A stretch of 64,000 nucleotides of DNA from Isoetes taiwanensis (GCA_021234155.1 JAJEKV010000071.1:5206483-5270482), one strand, 5' to 3'. Shown: positions 1 to 12,334, numbered from the stretch's first letter. Notes: a model not told the origin generated them from the sequence alone. Numbers and translations are program-made.

Positions 1-593
1 TTTCACACCTTAAAGTCATCACTGGTCTGCGGGCAGCAAAATAGCAGCATGCTCCAACTAATTAGCAGAATACAAGCGAAACTGTATGGAAACTGTGTGG
101 TGGCGGCGCTCTAAGCGGCGCCGCCAGGAAACCCTTACCCAAAATATTACCAAAATAAAACTTGTAGTGGAAACTCCAGGAATTTCCAGGGAGCAGGGAT
201 TTACGGAAACATATTTTATTATGATGGACAAATTTTTTTTTTAAGTCCTCTTTTTAGCATACCATATTGAAGCTTAAGTCCTTAGGTTTCAATTAATCCC
301 ACACAACAGATTTTTCGATAAATTTGGAGTTGGCTAGGAAGGTTTTAAGTCAGGAGGTTAATTCAGCCCCAATAGACCACAGTACCCTTCAGTGGACCAC
401 AAAGTGCCCTTTAATGGACCACTGATTACCCTTCAATAGACCACATGGGACCTTCAATGGACTACATTGGAACCTTTAAGAGCAAACCATCTTCCAACAT
501 TTATGTACAACAGGCGTCCTAAACTATTTTCAGCTGGAATGGATTGTTGTAGTGTGACCATTCGTGTCTCGATCTAGACCATGTTTCATGTCA
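1..593. other. Non-coding AT-rich DNA with short repeats
   Basis: No open frame of note and no recognised family. A GC hairpin sits at 102-125: arms GGCGGCGC and GCGCCGCC with an 8-nt loop. At about 364-478 there is a degenerate tandem repeat of roughly 25 bp built on AATGGACCAC plus CCCTTCA, about five copies. Neither has a known function. Confidence 0.6.
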
Positions 594-1345
594 GAAATAT
601 TTGAATTGATGACATATTTAACAAAATTTGGACTTATTCAAATCTAATAAATGTATTTTTAGCTTTTTATGATTTTAATAATTTGTTCTGTTTATCTTCA
701 GATAAAAAATATGATACTTACTAAAGTTTAAAGTTGCTTTCTAAACTAATTCTTGGTTCATCTATTTAGAATTAAATTTTCATCTAAGATAACCCTATAT
801 AATTAAAATGCTATTTTTTTTTAAAAATATTTAAAGAAAGTTTTACATTGAAATTAATTAAATGATTACGTCTATGTTTGATTAAATATTTTTATTTCAT
901 CAAAAAAAATATTTAATAGTTATTATTAAACCAATAACTTTATATCATTTAATTAATTTCAACCTAAAACCTTCGTTAAAGTATTTTTAAAAGTGTAAAA
1001 GTTTGTAAATTGTGAAATTCTAATAATAGTTTTAAGTCAATCGCTTATCAAACCATCAAATTTCATTTAATTATCATGATTGCTAAATCTTGAATCTGTT
1101 AAATCAATAAAAATTGAAATTTTTATATTCTTGAAATGTCTAATTCTAAATAGATTCAAATACAAATTAGTTTGAAAATCAAGTTTATTCTTTGATAACC
1201 ATTATAGTTTTAATTTAAAGATAAAGTTATAAAAATTATAACAATCAAGAAGAATCACACAATACATGCGTTCTTGAAGTGTTATCTATTAAATCTGAAT
1301 AAGTCCAAATTTTGTTGAATATGTCATATTGCTTGATTTCTTACA
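594..1345. mobile_element. Long foldback (inverted-repeat) element, MITE-like
   Basis: The left half pairs with the right half over almost the whole length. Outer arms (about 605-650 and 1285-1332) share AACAAAATTTGGACTTATTC in opposite orientation. Middle arms (about 735-780 and 1140-1180) share ATCTATTTAGAATTA. Inner arms (about 820-867 and 942-990) share TTGAAATTAATTAAATGAT. The centre lies near 905. This is the layout of a foldback or MITE without coding capacity. The right arm runs into the end of the GPC1-like ORF and provides its last codons and stop at 1289. The exact ends and target duplication could not be fixed by eye. Confidence 0.75.
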
Positions 1346-2594
1346 TAATGTACAAATAATGTGGCCATCCAACGAGTCCATGGCAGGCGTTGGAGATGCC
1401 TTCTTGGGTTCCTTGGGAACATCTAGCATAGGTCCAACATCCCCAACATTACCAATGTTAGATTCAGGAACGCTGAGCTTTGTAACAGCTTTCCTTTTTT
1501 TGGCATCAACCTGCTGAGGCATTACTTCAAACAGGAAATTTCCACCATTCCATATAGCAGCTGCAACTTTTAAAAGTTCAAACAAAATGTGCAATCGGTA
1601 TGACTGGAAAATAGGAACAGTGAGTGCCATGGTCGCAACTATCAGTAAAGCATGGAAGATGGGATACATAACAACCCTCCTTTTGTCTCCAAGTAGGCCA
1701 TTAACACGCCACCAGATATTGTTGGCTCTTGTCGCCTTTCCGAAAGCTCCCCCTGTTTCAATAACCAAACATTTCAAACTTTAGTCGCAAGCAACTCCAA
1801 AGAATAAACTTTTTAGGACTTGAATGATCAAGTAGAACTAGCATCATAAAACTAAGGCAGATAAAATAACTTCCAAAGATAATTCGGACATTCTAGACAA
1901 CAAGGAATGCCGAAATAAAGATGTGTAATGTTGTGTTTGCTTGTATACAAAGGCATGAACATACATCATATTGAAGAGCATACCCACCGATATGATGTCA
2001 TAACCTCCGGATCATTGAGCAATCGTTGTCGCCTTTAAATCATTTACAATAAGAAAATATAGAGCCCGCCGCATTAACATGTGAGACAACCAATGGAACA
2101 AAGTGAACAGCCATGTCCAATAAGATTTGTTGTTCTTGCACAACAGCCATGCGTGCCAAGGACCAAGCTGATCTCGTGAATGAAGAGGAAATGTAACAGG
2201 ATCCCACCAACGTATAATAAAAAATACAAGGCCTGATACAAAATAGTCAGTTCACGTTAAGTGCAAAATGGTACAACTCTCACCAAGTGTAGCAATAGGG
2301 ATGGCAATAGGGAACCTGAAAGCAAATGTATGAGCACACTGATAATTTTGTCAATGGAGCTGAAAACAAGACTACATCTCCATATGATTAATGCCCAGGC
2401 AAGTGGACCCTGCCAAAGCCAAGGAAGATGGTACATGAGATAATGCACATAGAAGTTTGCTGTTTCATTCTCCAAAAGAAGCCTGTTGAACACCTTACCT
2501 CAGCAAAAGCAAAGCAAACTATGAATAGCTTCTCATTGCTTGGATACTTGAGCAGCATTACCATAAAAGTTTCATTAGCATAGTAGCAGAAATC
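1289..2594 (-). pseudogene. Glycerophosphocholine acyltransferase-like (GPC1/DUF2838) 3' exons, broken
   Basis: Four minus-strand exons with good splice sites match the C-terminal half of plant GPC1 (DUF2838), a membrane enzyme that reacylates glycerophosphocholine in phosphatidylcholine turnover. They are 2594-2499 ([10 protein letters not shown]...AFAE, phase 0), 2409-2316 ([18 protein letters not shown]), 2232-1988 (IIRWWDPVTF, then LYFLIVN and RRQRLLNDPEVMTSYR) and 1752-1289 (RANNIWWR, GLLGDKRR, ATMALTVPIF, WNGGNFLFEVMPQQV). Hydrophobic segments fit a multi-pass protein. Breaks seen: frameshifts inside 2232-1988 (after the TWLF part, and one extra A before RRQRLL) and near 1745 where RELS meets KATRANN. 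The N-terminal exons of GPC1 are absent; the upstream exon in phase belongs to a GDT1-like gene. The last codons come from the foldback element. Family identity is firm; function here is lost or altered. Confidence 0.85.
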
Positions 2595-2800
2595 CTGTAA
2601 AACAAAATCAGCCCATCAGCAAATAAAATGGCATATACCTAGCTGAAACAGCTTGTTACTGAGAGTCATTCTGCTTAGACTTCGCAGAACGCAGAAAAAT
2701 TTCTTGATACTACCTGAACCGAGTCTGTTGTCATTCTCCTATTACATTTACAAATTAACAGCATCAAATATGCAACCTGCAGCTAGGCATTGTTACTTAC

Positions 2801-4532
2801 CGCTACAAAGACAAGGCTAAAAGACTCCGATAGAATTTCAAATGGCGTGGATAACCTCTTCTCAGCCTACAACAGTGGAAAAAGAATCTTTATTTGTTGT
2901 GGTATTCTCTCCGATGCAGAATATCATATAATTTTAAAAGTTGTAAACTCACCACTTTACTCACAAATTCTTCGGCTTCCTTGAGCTCACCAGATTCAGA
3001 TGAAGAATCTTCTCCAGCAGATGGAGGCAAATCCCAAGCATTTTTTTATTGCCCGAATTCCAAAAATGATAAGCAAAATAATAGCAGCATATTCACCCAA
3101 TGGCAATGTTGTTTCATCACATAAACCATGGTTAATGCATGCACTGCAACTGAGGATATACATACACTTCCAGTCAGGCCCAGTTATTACTTGTTTGCAG
3201 TTGAGCAGGGATCTTCTGAAAGAGTCTTCCAATAATGACTAAAATTACTGTCATGAGAGCAAGTGCAGTCGACGATCCCAACAACACCTGTTCCATATAA
3301 ATTACATAAGTCTAACTTGCAAGTCATGTTGCAAAATGTATACATAAAACTAATTTGCTAATCATCTGCAAAATGGACATATTAAAGAATCCCTTTGCTA
3401 GGAAAAACAAATAATTCAAAGAATAACGGATGGTGATAAATGAAATTCGATAGGAACTGGATAAGAATGTTCAGCAAAATAGCCAAAGAAGAATCATTAT
3501 CCTCAGAACATTATAAGGCCTCACTCTTTCCCAATGTCGAAGTAATAAACTTGATTTTATCTTGAAGAAGACAGCCTTCACTGATTGAACAGGTTGAGCA
3601 AATCTTATAACAACCTCTTAATACATATAGAAACCCTTCATGTCTCCACCTCTTTCAGATGGTGTCCCTGCACATTAACATACCCAAAATGATAGACCTA
3701 CTCATTCTGTTAATGCAACCATTAACAGCTTTTCATCATTCTGTTTCTCTTAGCACATAGTTACATAATTTTCACCTAACCTTTTGAGCTCCATTAAGTT
3801 CTGCATATCCAATTGTAAGCGTATGCGCAAAAGTACTATTCTCTAGAACCTCTTGCTTATAAGCCAAAGCATGTGGACTGATACCACTACAAACAGGAGC
3901 ATCAGATATAACATTTTGCTCGAAAGGATTGCCTTCTTAGCAACTTCAGTTTTACGCCTTAAATACCCAGTCAAAGGCTCCAAAACGTCTTTGCAATTTT
4001 ACATCCAGAGATCCGGGAGAAAAACTTTGTGATCTTTTCTTAAACTCAAACCCTGAGAATTGGTCCCCTATTCTTGCTCACAGAAACAACGACAAAAATA
4101 ATGAGACATAAAACATTCTAGTACCAAACAATACAAAACTTGACAAATAAAATAAGCTCACCAAGCTCCTAGATTGCCGCATTGCCAACAAAGCCGCAAT
4201 AAAGAATGTATGTAGCAACTAATCTGTCAGAACTCACCTAGATAAACATACTTCATTCATTTTGACATCGCCAATTTCAGATACAAAGATCAACGCAACG
4301 GCAGCAAAACAACCTGACCTAATTAGAAATAAGAAACCATTGAGTTTAGCTTAATATAATACCTTATGTCCATCTTCTATATATAATGAACCCACAGTTA
4401 TAAGGAAAGTTCCTTGTTTAGATACTGCCAAGTCAATGGTGATGGAAACAACAGGGACATTCCATATCCTACAACAATAATTGCTGCAAGACCCTTTGAA
4501 AGACGTGTAAACCCTGTAAATCGACCTCCAAC
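2801..4532 (-). pseudogene. GDT1-like (UPF0016, PAM71/CMT1 type) transporter 5' exons, broken
   Basis: Minus-strand exons match chloroplast GDT1-like Mn/Ca transporters: 4532-4426 (RFTGFTRLSKGLAA, hydrophobic), about 4318-4267 (LIFVSEIGD, the first E-x-G-D cation motif), about 4209-4162 (TFFIAALLAMRQSRSL), 3287-3191 (STALALMTVILVIIGRLF), about 3116-2953 (LPLGEYAAIILL, then NAWDLPPSAGEDSSSESGEL) and 2866-2801 (PFEILSESFSLVFVA). The second E-x-G-D exon and the rest of the C-terminus are missing; the next exon downstream is from a GPC1-like gene and is in phase. Breaks: one extra A in a run of A at about 3058 shifts the frame, the acceptor before LPLGEYAA reads AA instead of AG, and the lysine after EIGD cannot be placed. 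Family call is strong; an active transporter is not expected. Confidence 0.8.
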
Positions 4533-4582
4533 CTGAAATCCAGTAGAAATATATAGAATTTGAAATGTTACAAGAAAATGCT

Positions 4583-4614
4583 CAAGGCCACTGTCTCAAG
4601 GCCACTGTCTCAGG
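4583..4614. repeat. Short tandem repeat
   Basis: About two and a half copies of a 16-17 bp unit containing CTCAAGGCCACTGT, just upstream of the 4532 exon boundary inside the intron. Probably replication slippage. Confidence 0.6.
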
Positions 4615-4966
4615 GCCTTTATACCACTAAAGTCGTAGAGATCCTTCAAGCTTAGGTTTAAACTAGGCAATTTTAGCACAGCTAGCACAAGCTCTTGTGG
4701 TTTAAAACACACTTAATACAAAACATAAAGACACGCTTAAACACACTTGCCAAAACATAAAGACACAACAAGTCTCAAATCAAATGTATTCACATAGTAA
4801 GTACAGTGTTTATCAATTTCTTCCACAATCAAATCAATTGCAAAGTAAACCCTGCAACCACCACAAAACAATATTAAAGAATGAGTCCAATGAGGGATTA
4901 TATAAACAAGAGAATGTGTTAGTACCTTAAGCATTGTTTGCTTTCCCTTGCCTCATTGTAAGGTGA

Positions 4967-7306
4967 TTATATTTGACCCACGCATGTGAATTCATGTCCA
5001 TGACTCCCATTGAGTCTGTTGGGTATGCTTGAAATAAATGTCGACCAAATTTGATCACCAAACCTTGATGTTATAGGCCTTGTTGAAGGAGCTCCTCTAT
5101 TCGCATCTACTAACACATAACGCTCATTGTTATTAGTATGCTCATTAACAACAAAATCATGCACCAAATCATAAGGAACACACGGCAATGGTGTCCTCTG
5201 AGCAGTGCCAACTTCTGACGTTGCTCCAATTTGTTTACCCAATTGGGTGGCTCTTCTTTTAGCCTCTCGCTCTTCCTTCCTCTTCAATACTTCTTTTTGT
5301 AACATCTCCTTTGCAATTTTTTTCCTTTCTGACTCTTTTCTCCTCTCCTCGGCTTTTTGCAACTTTACCTTTTCTACTTCAAGTTTTCGAGCCCTCTCCT
5401 TATCTGCTGCAGCAACAAATGTGTCAGAAGTTACAAGCCCTGTTACGTTAACTGATGTCTTCCTTCTTTTTGCCACATGGGGCACAGGTTGTGGCTGCAA
5501 TTGCACATCTCCAGAGATGGACGGTTGTGAAGGTTGTGGGTGCAATAGAGCATCTCCAGAGGTGGATGGTACAAGATCAATGTTACTAGCACATGCTGAG
5601 GCCGAAAATTCATTGATAATAAAAGTAATTGACAATGGAAATGAACCATTTGCAGGGGCAGCAAGACTGCTGGTAGGAGAGGCAATGTTTACAATGATAT
5701 TACGCGCTGGTTGAGCCATATGAGATGTTGACATATTGTTTGCATTTGCATCAATGTCAGTTCCTTTACAAAATCAACATGAGTTCAACTATTGTTACAA
5801 ATCAGCATTAGCTTCATTGCTAAATGAACTACCTTCATCATGCATACCTTTGGGAAGACCAACGGTAGGCAAATGGTTTGCATTTGACAAGCCATAAGAT
5901 GTTGGAACACAGTTGATGTTAGCTGCTATGTCGACTGGTCTTCATGTGGATCATTTGTGGTGAGATTAATAGCATTTGTTACATCAACATTAGATGTTTC
6001 TGCACAATTAGTATTTGTGGTAAAACCAGTTTCTTCCATAGTATTTGTGGCTATACCATTTGCTGCCAGTGTCACATTCCCATTAGCTTGTACAACAAGC
6101 TTATCGAATGGATGGATCCCCGTGGCCCTAAAACTGCTCTTGATATTTTGAGGTGTTAAAGCATCTCGAATAGCCTCCCATATCATTGTTGCTAAATCTT
6201 CTTTCCTAGGTTCAACTCTCTTATTCACAAGCATATATTGGCCTCTCATTCTTTTGAATGCTGTCTTAAATGGGCTATAGCATGATACATCTACAGGCTG
6301 AAGCTTGTGACTTGTATGTGGTAGAAGGATAAATAGATGCAAGCCTATATTTCTTGCTGCCTCAATCACCTCAAAATCAACATGACTAGCGTGCCCATCC
6401 AAAATTAACAAGTGTGGGTTATCCAATAACACTCCACCCGGTACATTTCTTGCGAAATGATTATTCGCCCATTGCTTGAAGAGGTCCTTCGTCATCCATG
6501 CTTCTTCCTGCACTGCCATGGATGCTCCTTGCTCGCAACCCATAATATGATTTGCTCTAATTTTTTTGCCCTTGAAAATATAGAAACTTGGTAGCAAATG
6601 GCCTGCAGCATTACAACAACATAAAATGGTGACCCATTCTCGATTTCGCATGACAGTTTCGGATACATTTCTTGCGCCTTTCCTAGCAATAATTCTCAGC
6701 CCTGAAACCTTGCCCGCTTTAACTCCGGTTTCATCACAATTCCATATATGACTAAAGATATTGCAGACTCTAAAGAATTATAAAAAAAGTCCAAATTGTT
6801 CTTGTTAATAGCATTAACTCTTGCTAAATTAGTGTCTCACAAGATCTTAGTGAAAGTTGTGGATGCCTTCTCATAAAGCTTCTCCACCACTTGGTACTAG
6901 GAGTGCCATTCTTGAATGCAGTGGGCTTATTAGCGCATACCTCTGCTACTCTCTCTTTTAGAAGTGCTAATGTCACACCATGACCTGTCTCCGCCCGTTC
7001 TAAACACCAACTCACGATATCATTTTCCTCTTCAAGTGTCAATATGCGAGGGGCAGGGCCTTTCTTACGGGTAACCTTGCCATATAGCCACCCTCTTATA
7101 GTTGATCTTGGAATTCCGTACTCTCTAGATGCTGCTCCAATTGTGATATCACCATCTTCTATCCTACTAATAGCCTCAACCATATGTTCTTCTGTCCAGC
7201 TGCCTCTCTTTCTTTTCCTGACAGATTTCTTTTTTCCATTTCTTACGAGGCCTTTCTTTTTACTAATGGTCATTTCTTGGGCAATCTGAAATATAAGAAA
7301 AAGCAT
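4967..7306 (-). pseudogene. Pogo/Tigger-type transposase, frameshifted
   Basis: Three minus-strand frames together read as one DDE transposase of the Tc1/mariner pogo group. 7306-6824: basic N-terminus, Psq-like HTH (about residues 43-74, GAASREYGIPRSTIRGWL) and a second CENP-B/Tc5-like HTH ending KWWRSFMRRHPQLSLR. 6770-5926: catalytic core with IWNCDETGV (first Asp), LILDGHASHVDF (second Asp) and LQPVDVSCYSPFK (third Asp). 5734-4967: proline- and serine-rich stretch, then a Lys/Glu-rich coiled coil (about residues 110-170). Two frameshifts lie between the HTH region and the core (about 6824 and 6765), and a further break lies between 5926 and 5734. It sits between GDT1-like exons in the same orientation, so it probably landed in an intron. 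No TIR or TA duplication was identified by eye. Confidence 0.85.
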
Positions 7307-8387
7307 ATCTTATTCATCATGCAAAAGCACGAATTCTTACTTATCATGCATTTTTTTAGGTGCATGCTAACAAATAGGATGCCAATCTAGATCATGAAAG
7401 ATCTCCTTTAGCACGTTCTCTATCAGACACACACAAAGATATTTGCTAAAATAGGGAGCTATGAATTAGTGGAGCCATTTATGAAGCATATTTATTGTTT
7501 TTATATCTAACTTTTATGATTCGATCCATCTCAAAAAAAAAACATCTACAAAGAATTAAACCTCACCATTCCACTGATTCTTCTATAAAGCTGACTGTCT
7601 ACTTCATGCTCATCCATACCAAAATTTAACACCCAAGACCCTGGTATAACTTGTTTCGGCAAGCCTTGATTCTTCCATGTAAGCCTTAATTCTTTTATGT
7701 AACCGAGCCTCTACTTCATGCCCATCCACAACAAAATTTAATACATACTGTTCTTAATTGACCCAGGAGTTATTAGGCAACCACCGTATGCTTACCATTT
7801 CACCATACGTTGTGTAATCCTTGCATTGTGTGTTTGACTCACCCAGCAGCAATAATGATCCTACCCCATCAGCAGCCTAAAGCTTACCTTCCAACTTCTT
7901 CTTTACATGCTTGTTGTCTTGAACACATTACCTTTGATGATCAATAAAAAGGCAACTACTCAACGATAGTTACTTTGGCTAACATTATTTTTCTCCTTGA
8001 TGCCACTCAAAACCTGTGCTATGTATCTACAATCCATATCGGAACATTTATCTTGCTTTGCATGTACTCAGATCCAGCAGTCAGCTATAAGCATGCAATT
8101 CCCGACAAACAAGTAGCAAAGCAAGGATGAAGTTTGGGGCACAAGTCTAAATGCTACACTGCTTGCAAACCAAAATTTTTATCTTGATTCCTTCCTTTTA
8201 TAAGAATAGATGGGAAGCAAGGGGAGGTAAAGATTTCCTAAATATCCTCTGTCTAGATGGAGCAGCTCAAATTGCTACGAAATCCTAAATTATATGTCCT
8301 ATCAAGATAAAGAAACTCAAAAATGCTACAAAAGAAAGAAGGAAGGAAGACGAAATACTTGTTTTTGATAGGCTAAGGTGACCTTAC
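7307..8387. other. No gene seen (intron or element flank)
   Basis: AT-rich, only short shadow frames. It could be the 5' flank of the pogo-like element and the rest of the host intron. Confidence 0.5.
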
Positions 8388-8461
8388 CTTGCCCGGAGCC
8401 ATGTTCTTCAATCGATTCCACTTCTAGAGCTGCTTCTGGAGCGTCCGACAGAGGAAATATG
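8388..8461 (-). pseudogene. Possible upstream exon of the GDT1-like gene
   Basis: A 74-nt open stretch on the minus strand encodes an acidic segment (SDAPEAALEVESIEEHGSGQ). It has a strong donor CAAG/GTAAGG and an acceptor-like ACCAG. Its phase 1 end would join the 4532 exon only if that exon used the internal TTGGAG/GTCG acceptor. Position and strand fit the region between the transit peptide and the first membrane helix of plastid GDT1 proteins, but no conserved motif proves it. Confidence 0.35.
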
Positions 8462-8469
8462 CTGGTCGA

Positions 8470-10378
8470 ATGAAGGTTCAGTTGTAGGCCGAAATGAGAA
8501 AAACAAATGGCATATAACAGGCGCCAAAAACACCAATAATAGTTTTTTAACGGAGGAAGGTCACCCTCCCCTAAACCTGCTATTTGATACAACATTATGA
8601 AATTTGAGAGTTTAGCTTTTTTAGGGGGTCTCGCTCATGCCAGTGAACATTTTTGGGCATGAGTTTCGGCTTCTGAAAGGGATTTTTTGGCAAATATTTT
8701 TTCGCTCTTCTTTTTTCTATTCTATAATGCCAAATTAATCTTTTATTGCTCTGTTGATTAGTGTGTGCCGAATTCCTAGGAACGCTAGCATCCTACCTGT
8801 TGAAATCGAGAATTTCTGACAGATTTCCCTGTCAAAATTTGTGGGTTTCTTTATATTTTTTTGAATGAAATCTAGATTTTTATAGGCCCCTTCCGCCCAG
8901 CTTAAATTAAATAGGAAATATACTTGTTAGGTTTTTAGAGTTTGCCATAGTTACCGAGATGTCTATTTCGTCACCATTATTTTATGCCAGTTTGGTTTGT
9001 ACCAATTATTTGGGTCTTTAGGAGGTGAAGTTTCTCTTATAAACATCCGTGTAAATGTGTCATTTGGGGACATGTCCCAAGGACCGTACTAGTATATTTT
9101 GTTGTGAGTTCTCCACCGTGGAGTGGCATATTTTCCCACTGTGGTTGCCACTGTTAGGGTGGTCTAGGAAATCGTATATTGTTGGAGTGATATATGCACA
9201 TGCACGCGTGGAGGAGAGATGCACGTATGCATTGTGGTATGTGAGAAGAGAGTATTATCTGAGCAGGAAGAGAAAATGGAGAGACAGTATATGAAAGAGA
9301 GATTATCTTGATCTGGCTAGGGAGATTGTGAGTCTTTATGTTGTGCAATGCATAGACCTCGTAGATTGAAGCTTGGATTACTAGCTTTTCATCCTTCCTG
9401 CGAGGTTGGAGTTTAGGCTCTAACATTCTCATTTGATCCATTGGGTCCTCATTGACTCTAGATTTTTTTTCCCCATGCTTCTTTTTGCCATCTTTCCTTT
9501 TGCTTCTATTTGTGCAAGTGATCCAATTTTGTCTTCTTTGCACTAATCGCCTAGTTTATTCTATTCCTATAGCACAGTTCGTCCACTTTGTCCTCATTGA
9601 TCTACTTATATCAATGATCCCATAGCCTCAATTGGTTTTTTCCCTCTTGGCTTCCATTGTTTCTTGCGGATTCAATCTGCCTTGCTGTATTTTCAGTCCT
9701 TTCTTCCTATTTTGTATTTCTGCATTGCTTCTTCTTTTTTTTTTATCATAGGGTTTTCATTTGGTCCTTTTATCCCATTAGTTAATCTCTTTCTACATAG
9801 TCCATTCGTTTCGTTTGATGCTTCTACAACGAAGCGGTGCCAAACCTAAAATGATAGAGCAGGTTCCCAAGTTTCTAGGCACATCTACTGCTAATATCAT
9901 GCATAGATCGAAGCCACTCTTAAGCTCTCTATCTAATTTGCTTTTTGTTATATTAAGTAATAGAGGCATGCTCCTCCTGCCTATTGTATATCAAGCCCTT
10001 GGCCTATATTGTTTTTCTACTTTCTCCACTTATTTAATTTAAAACATATACTACATGGACACTATTCATGGATTTACATTGAGCGAAGAATGTGATAGCA
10101 AACCAGACCACACCCAACACTAATGAATTATACTAAAGCCCAACTTCGAATATCTATCACTATCAAAATGAAGTTTGGTTCGCTTGGATACATGCACATG
10201 CATTAACATTGCATTGACATCATATTTTCTGCAGCTTGTGTTGAAGGAGAGATTCTCCACCCCAAAACCAAATTTTGGATAAACAACTTGTATACTAAAA
10301 AAACCCTCTAAACCCTTCCCCAAAAAACCCTCCAAAAGTTCACTCTCTCTTTTTCTTTCTTCCAATCATCTTATGAGG
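8470..10378. other. No gene seen
   Basis: T-rich on the plus strand, with only short or compositionally biased frames on either strand. The longest (minus 9543-9154) is Lys/Arg-rich and resembles no family I know. Confidence 0.5.
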
Positions 10379-10595
10379 ATCCTATCCTAGAACTTGAGGG
10401 GAATAAGGGGCCATGTAGAAAGGAGACGTGCTATATCCCAAACTAGAGCTTATAATGTTGGCATTATAATGCTCCAAGAACTAAGACTGCCAAGATTTGA
10501 GCGCTCTCACCTTGCAAATTGGATATCCCTTGGTACAACCTCAATTTCTTGATATCAAACATGTCTTAGAGACGATGTAATATACCTTTCAAACT
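10379..10595 (+). pseudogene. LINE endonuclease N-terminal fragment
   Basis: The plus strand reads NLRGIRGHVERRRAI, then NVGIIMLQELRLPR, then WISLGTTSIS, in one frame. This is the start of the apurinic-type endonuclease of plant LINEs, in the usual order of the WN-x-RG motif followed by the LQE motif. The Trp before NLRG is replaced by a TAG stop (10388-10390), and another stop follows SIS where a Trp is plausible. Nothing downstream matches LINE reverse transcriptase, so this is a small 5' scrap. Confidence 0.55.
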
Positions 10596-10717
10596 AAACG
10601 GTTCTATTCTAGGTTTGAAATTTTCATCTCTATAGTTTTGCGCTTATATTTGCTTCATTTTTTAAGTGAGCAAAGACATATTTATTTGCATAATTTTATG
10701 GTCATGATTTGGTAGCA

Positions 10718-10960
10718 CATCAGGCACTGGCAAAGAACTGGAGGCAAATCCAAGCAAGAGCTGAGAGTAACACTGCTCGGATTGCATGCCTGGCAGAAGA
10801 GTTGCAGTCCTCGGTATCCCAAGTGCTCAAAAGGCAACTGGCTATGAAGAAATAGCATATTGCAGGGATGTAGGTCTGCATAGAAGAGCTAGAGGACAGC
10901 GTCTACTTAATGTAGTTCGAGAGGCAACAGGATAAGTTAGGTCTTTCTAACCTACAGGTC
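10718..10960 (+). other. Coiled-coil coding scrap, possibly retroelement gag
   Basis: One frame reads LAKNWRQIQARAESNTARIA, then LAEELQSSVSQVLKRQLAMK, then a stop and further acidic helix-like text. Heptad-like spacing suggests a coiled coil such as precedes gag in some plant LTR elements. No family match can be claimed. Confidence 0.3.
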
Positions 10961-11014
10961 TGCGTCACAAGACATTGAAATAATGACACAAGACAGGAAA
11001 TGTTTTGAGCAGGA

Positions 11015-11760
11015 ACCGTGTTACTCGCTAGTACCTCTAGTGATAACCAACACACCAAAAGGGCGGACCTTTCAAGGAAATTGTTATCCAATGGGCTCCC
11101 ATACCCCATAGATCATACCCAGGGGATGCACCTATTGTATAGGGGATATGCCACCTGCGTGCAAGGGGTCGGCAAAAACCCCCTTGTATACGTGTTTGAT
11201 TTTTTTTAGAAACTCCCTTTCCAGCCACGTACAGTGCCAAAATCACCCTAAAAACCCCCAAAAGCTACCCCTAGGTACGAGTATATGTACGGTTTAAGGG
11301 AAAAACAAACCCTTTCGGGTCACTCACATGGTTTGTACGGCCAAAACTATGTGAACCCCCCTTGAGATCATATCAATTCCTCCCCTTCCTCAAGATGCTT
11401 GCCCTCAAGCATATGGAACACACCAATGCTGCCATGATCCGTCATGAGCTCCAACCTCTATGAGGCTTTATCCCATACCCGATAGTCCATATTAATTTCT
11501 CGCCCTCCTCGAGATGTTTGCCCTCAAGCATGTGGAACACACCAATGTTGCCTCGAGGAATTGAACCTTGGCTTTGATACCAAATGTTATGCACTAGCAC
11601 CTCTAGTGATAACCAATGCATTAAAGGTTTTTTGAATACCTGAACATACATAAGAACTTTTACACAAATTAGTAGCCAAAGCCTTATAAAAAAGAGCTCT
11701 CCACCCAATCGGACCACTCAACTAGCAATATTTCGATTGGAACATAAAGGCTATAAGGCA
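11015..11760 (-). mobile_element. LTR-retroelement remnant with primer-site-like sequence
   Basis: Two direct copies of CTAGTACCTCTAGTGATAAC-like sequence lie at about 11028 and 11597. Next to the second, the minus strand reads TTTGGTATCAAAGCC, which resembles an initiator tRNA-Met primer site after an LTR end (CTAGTGCATAACA). Between them are pyrimidine-rich stretches repeating TGCCCTCAAGCATRTGGAACACACCAATG. I see no gag or pol. Confidence 0.35.
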
Positions 11761-12334
11761 TATCTGACAATTAGCATCTTCTTATAGCTCCTTCCTTGAG
11801 CTAGTAGTCCTCTTTGACCCCTTGTCACTCTTTTTGTTGTTTCTTCCTTGTACCAATGAATCAGAAGAAGCGCCGCCCCAATTCGGAAGCTAGACTCGAG
11901 CCTGTTCCAGAAAAGTAAAATTTGCCTAAATGGGATCTCTAGGCAGAGATATTGCCAATTGAAGTTTAGGTTCTATTTATAGATGTCCCTGCGAGTTTAG
12001 CCTTTTTTAGCAAGGCCTTTGTCTTTGCCTTTATCTTTTGTTCCCGACCATGATATATATACTAGCGATATATGATTTTGCCTATTGCATAATCATATTG
12101 GGCCACCTTCCCGAGCTCATTGTTAGATGTTAACCTTAAACTATATCAATTCCTTCCCTTCTCAAAAGCAATTGATCTCACTTGCATTGAACGCAACTTT
12201 CAGGAACTCGTTAATATCAACTTTAATATGAACATTATTAAGCTTCATAGTTTTTATGAACCATTGACAATATTATTATTTTGTTAAGGGCTTTTCCCCT
12301 ATCATAAATATTATCAACTCATCGTTACCACCTC

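Noticed and set aside
5205..5714. 169-residue plus-strand ORF over the transposase C-terminus
   Set aside because: Antisense shadow of the Lys/Glu-rich coiled coil.
1289..8461. Intact host gene(s) with sequencing errors only
   Set aside because: Missing exons, a mutated acceptor and several shifts together exceed what the clean ACL5 and copia ORFs suggest for error rate.
9154..9543. 129-residue minus-strand ORF rich in Lys and Arg
   Set aside because: Biased composition opposite a T-rich strand, no motif, no conserved neighbours.
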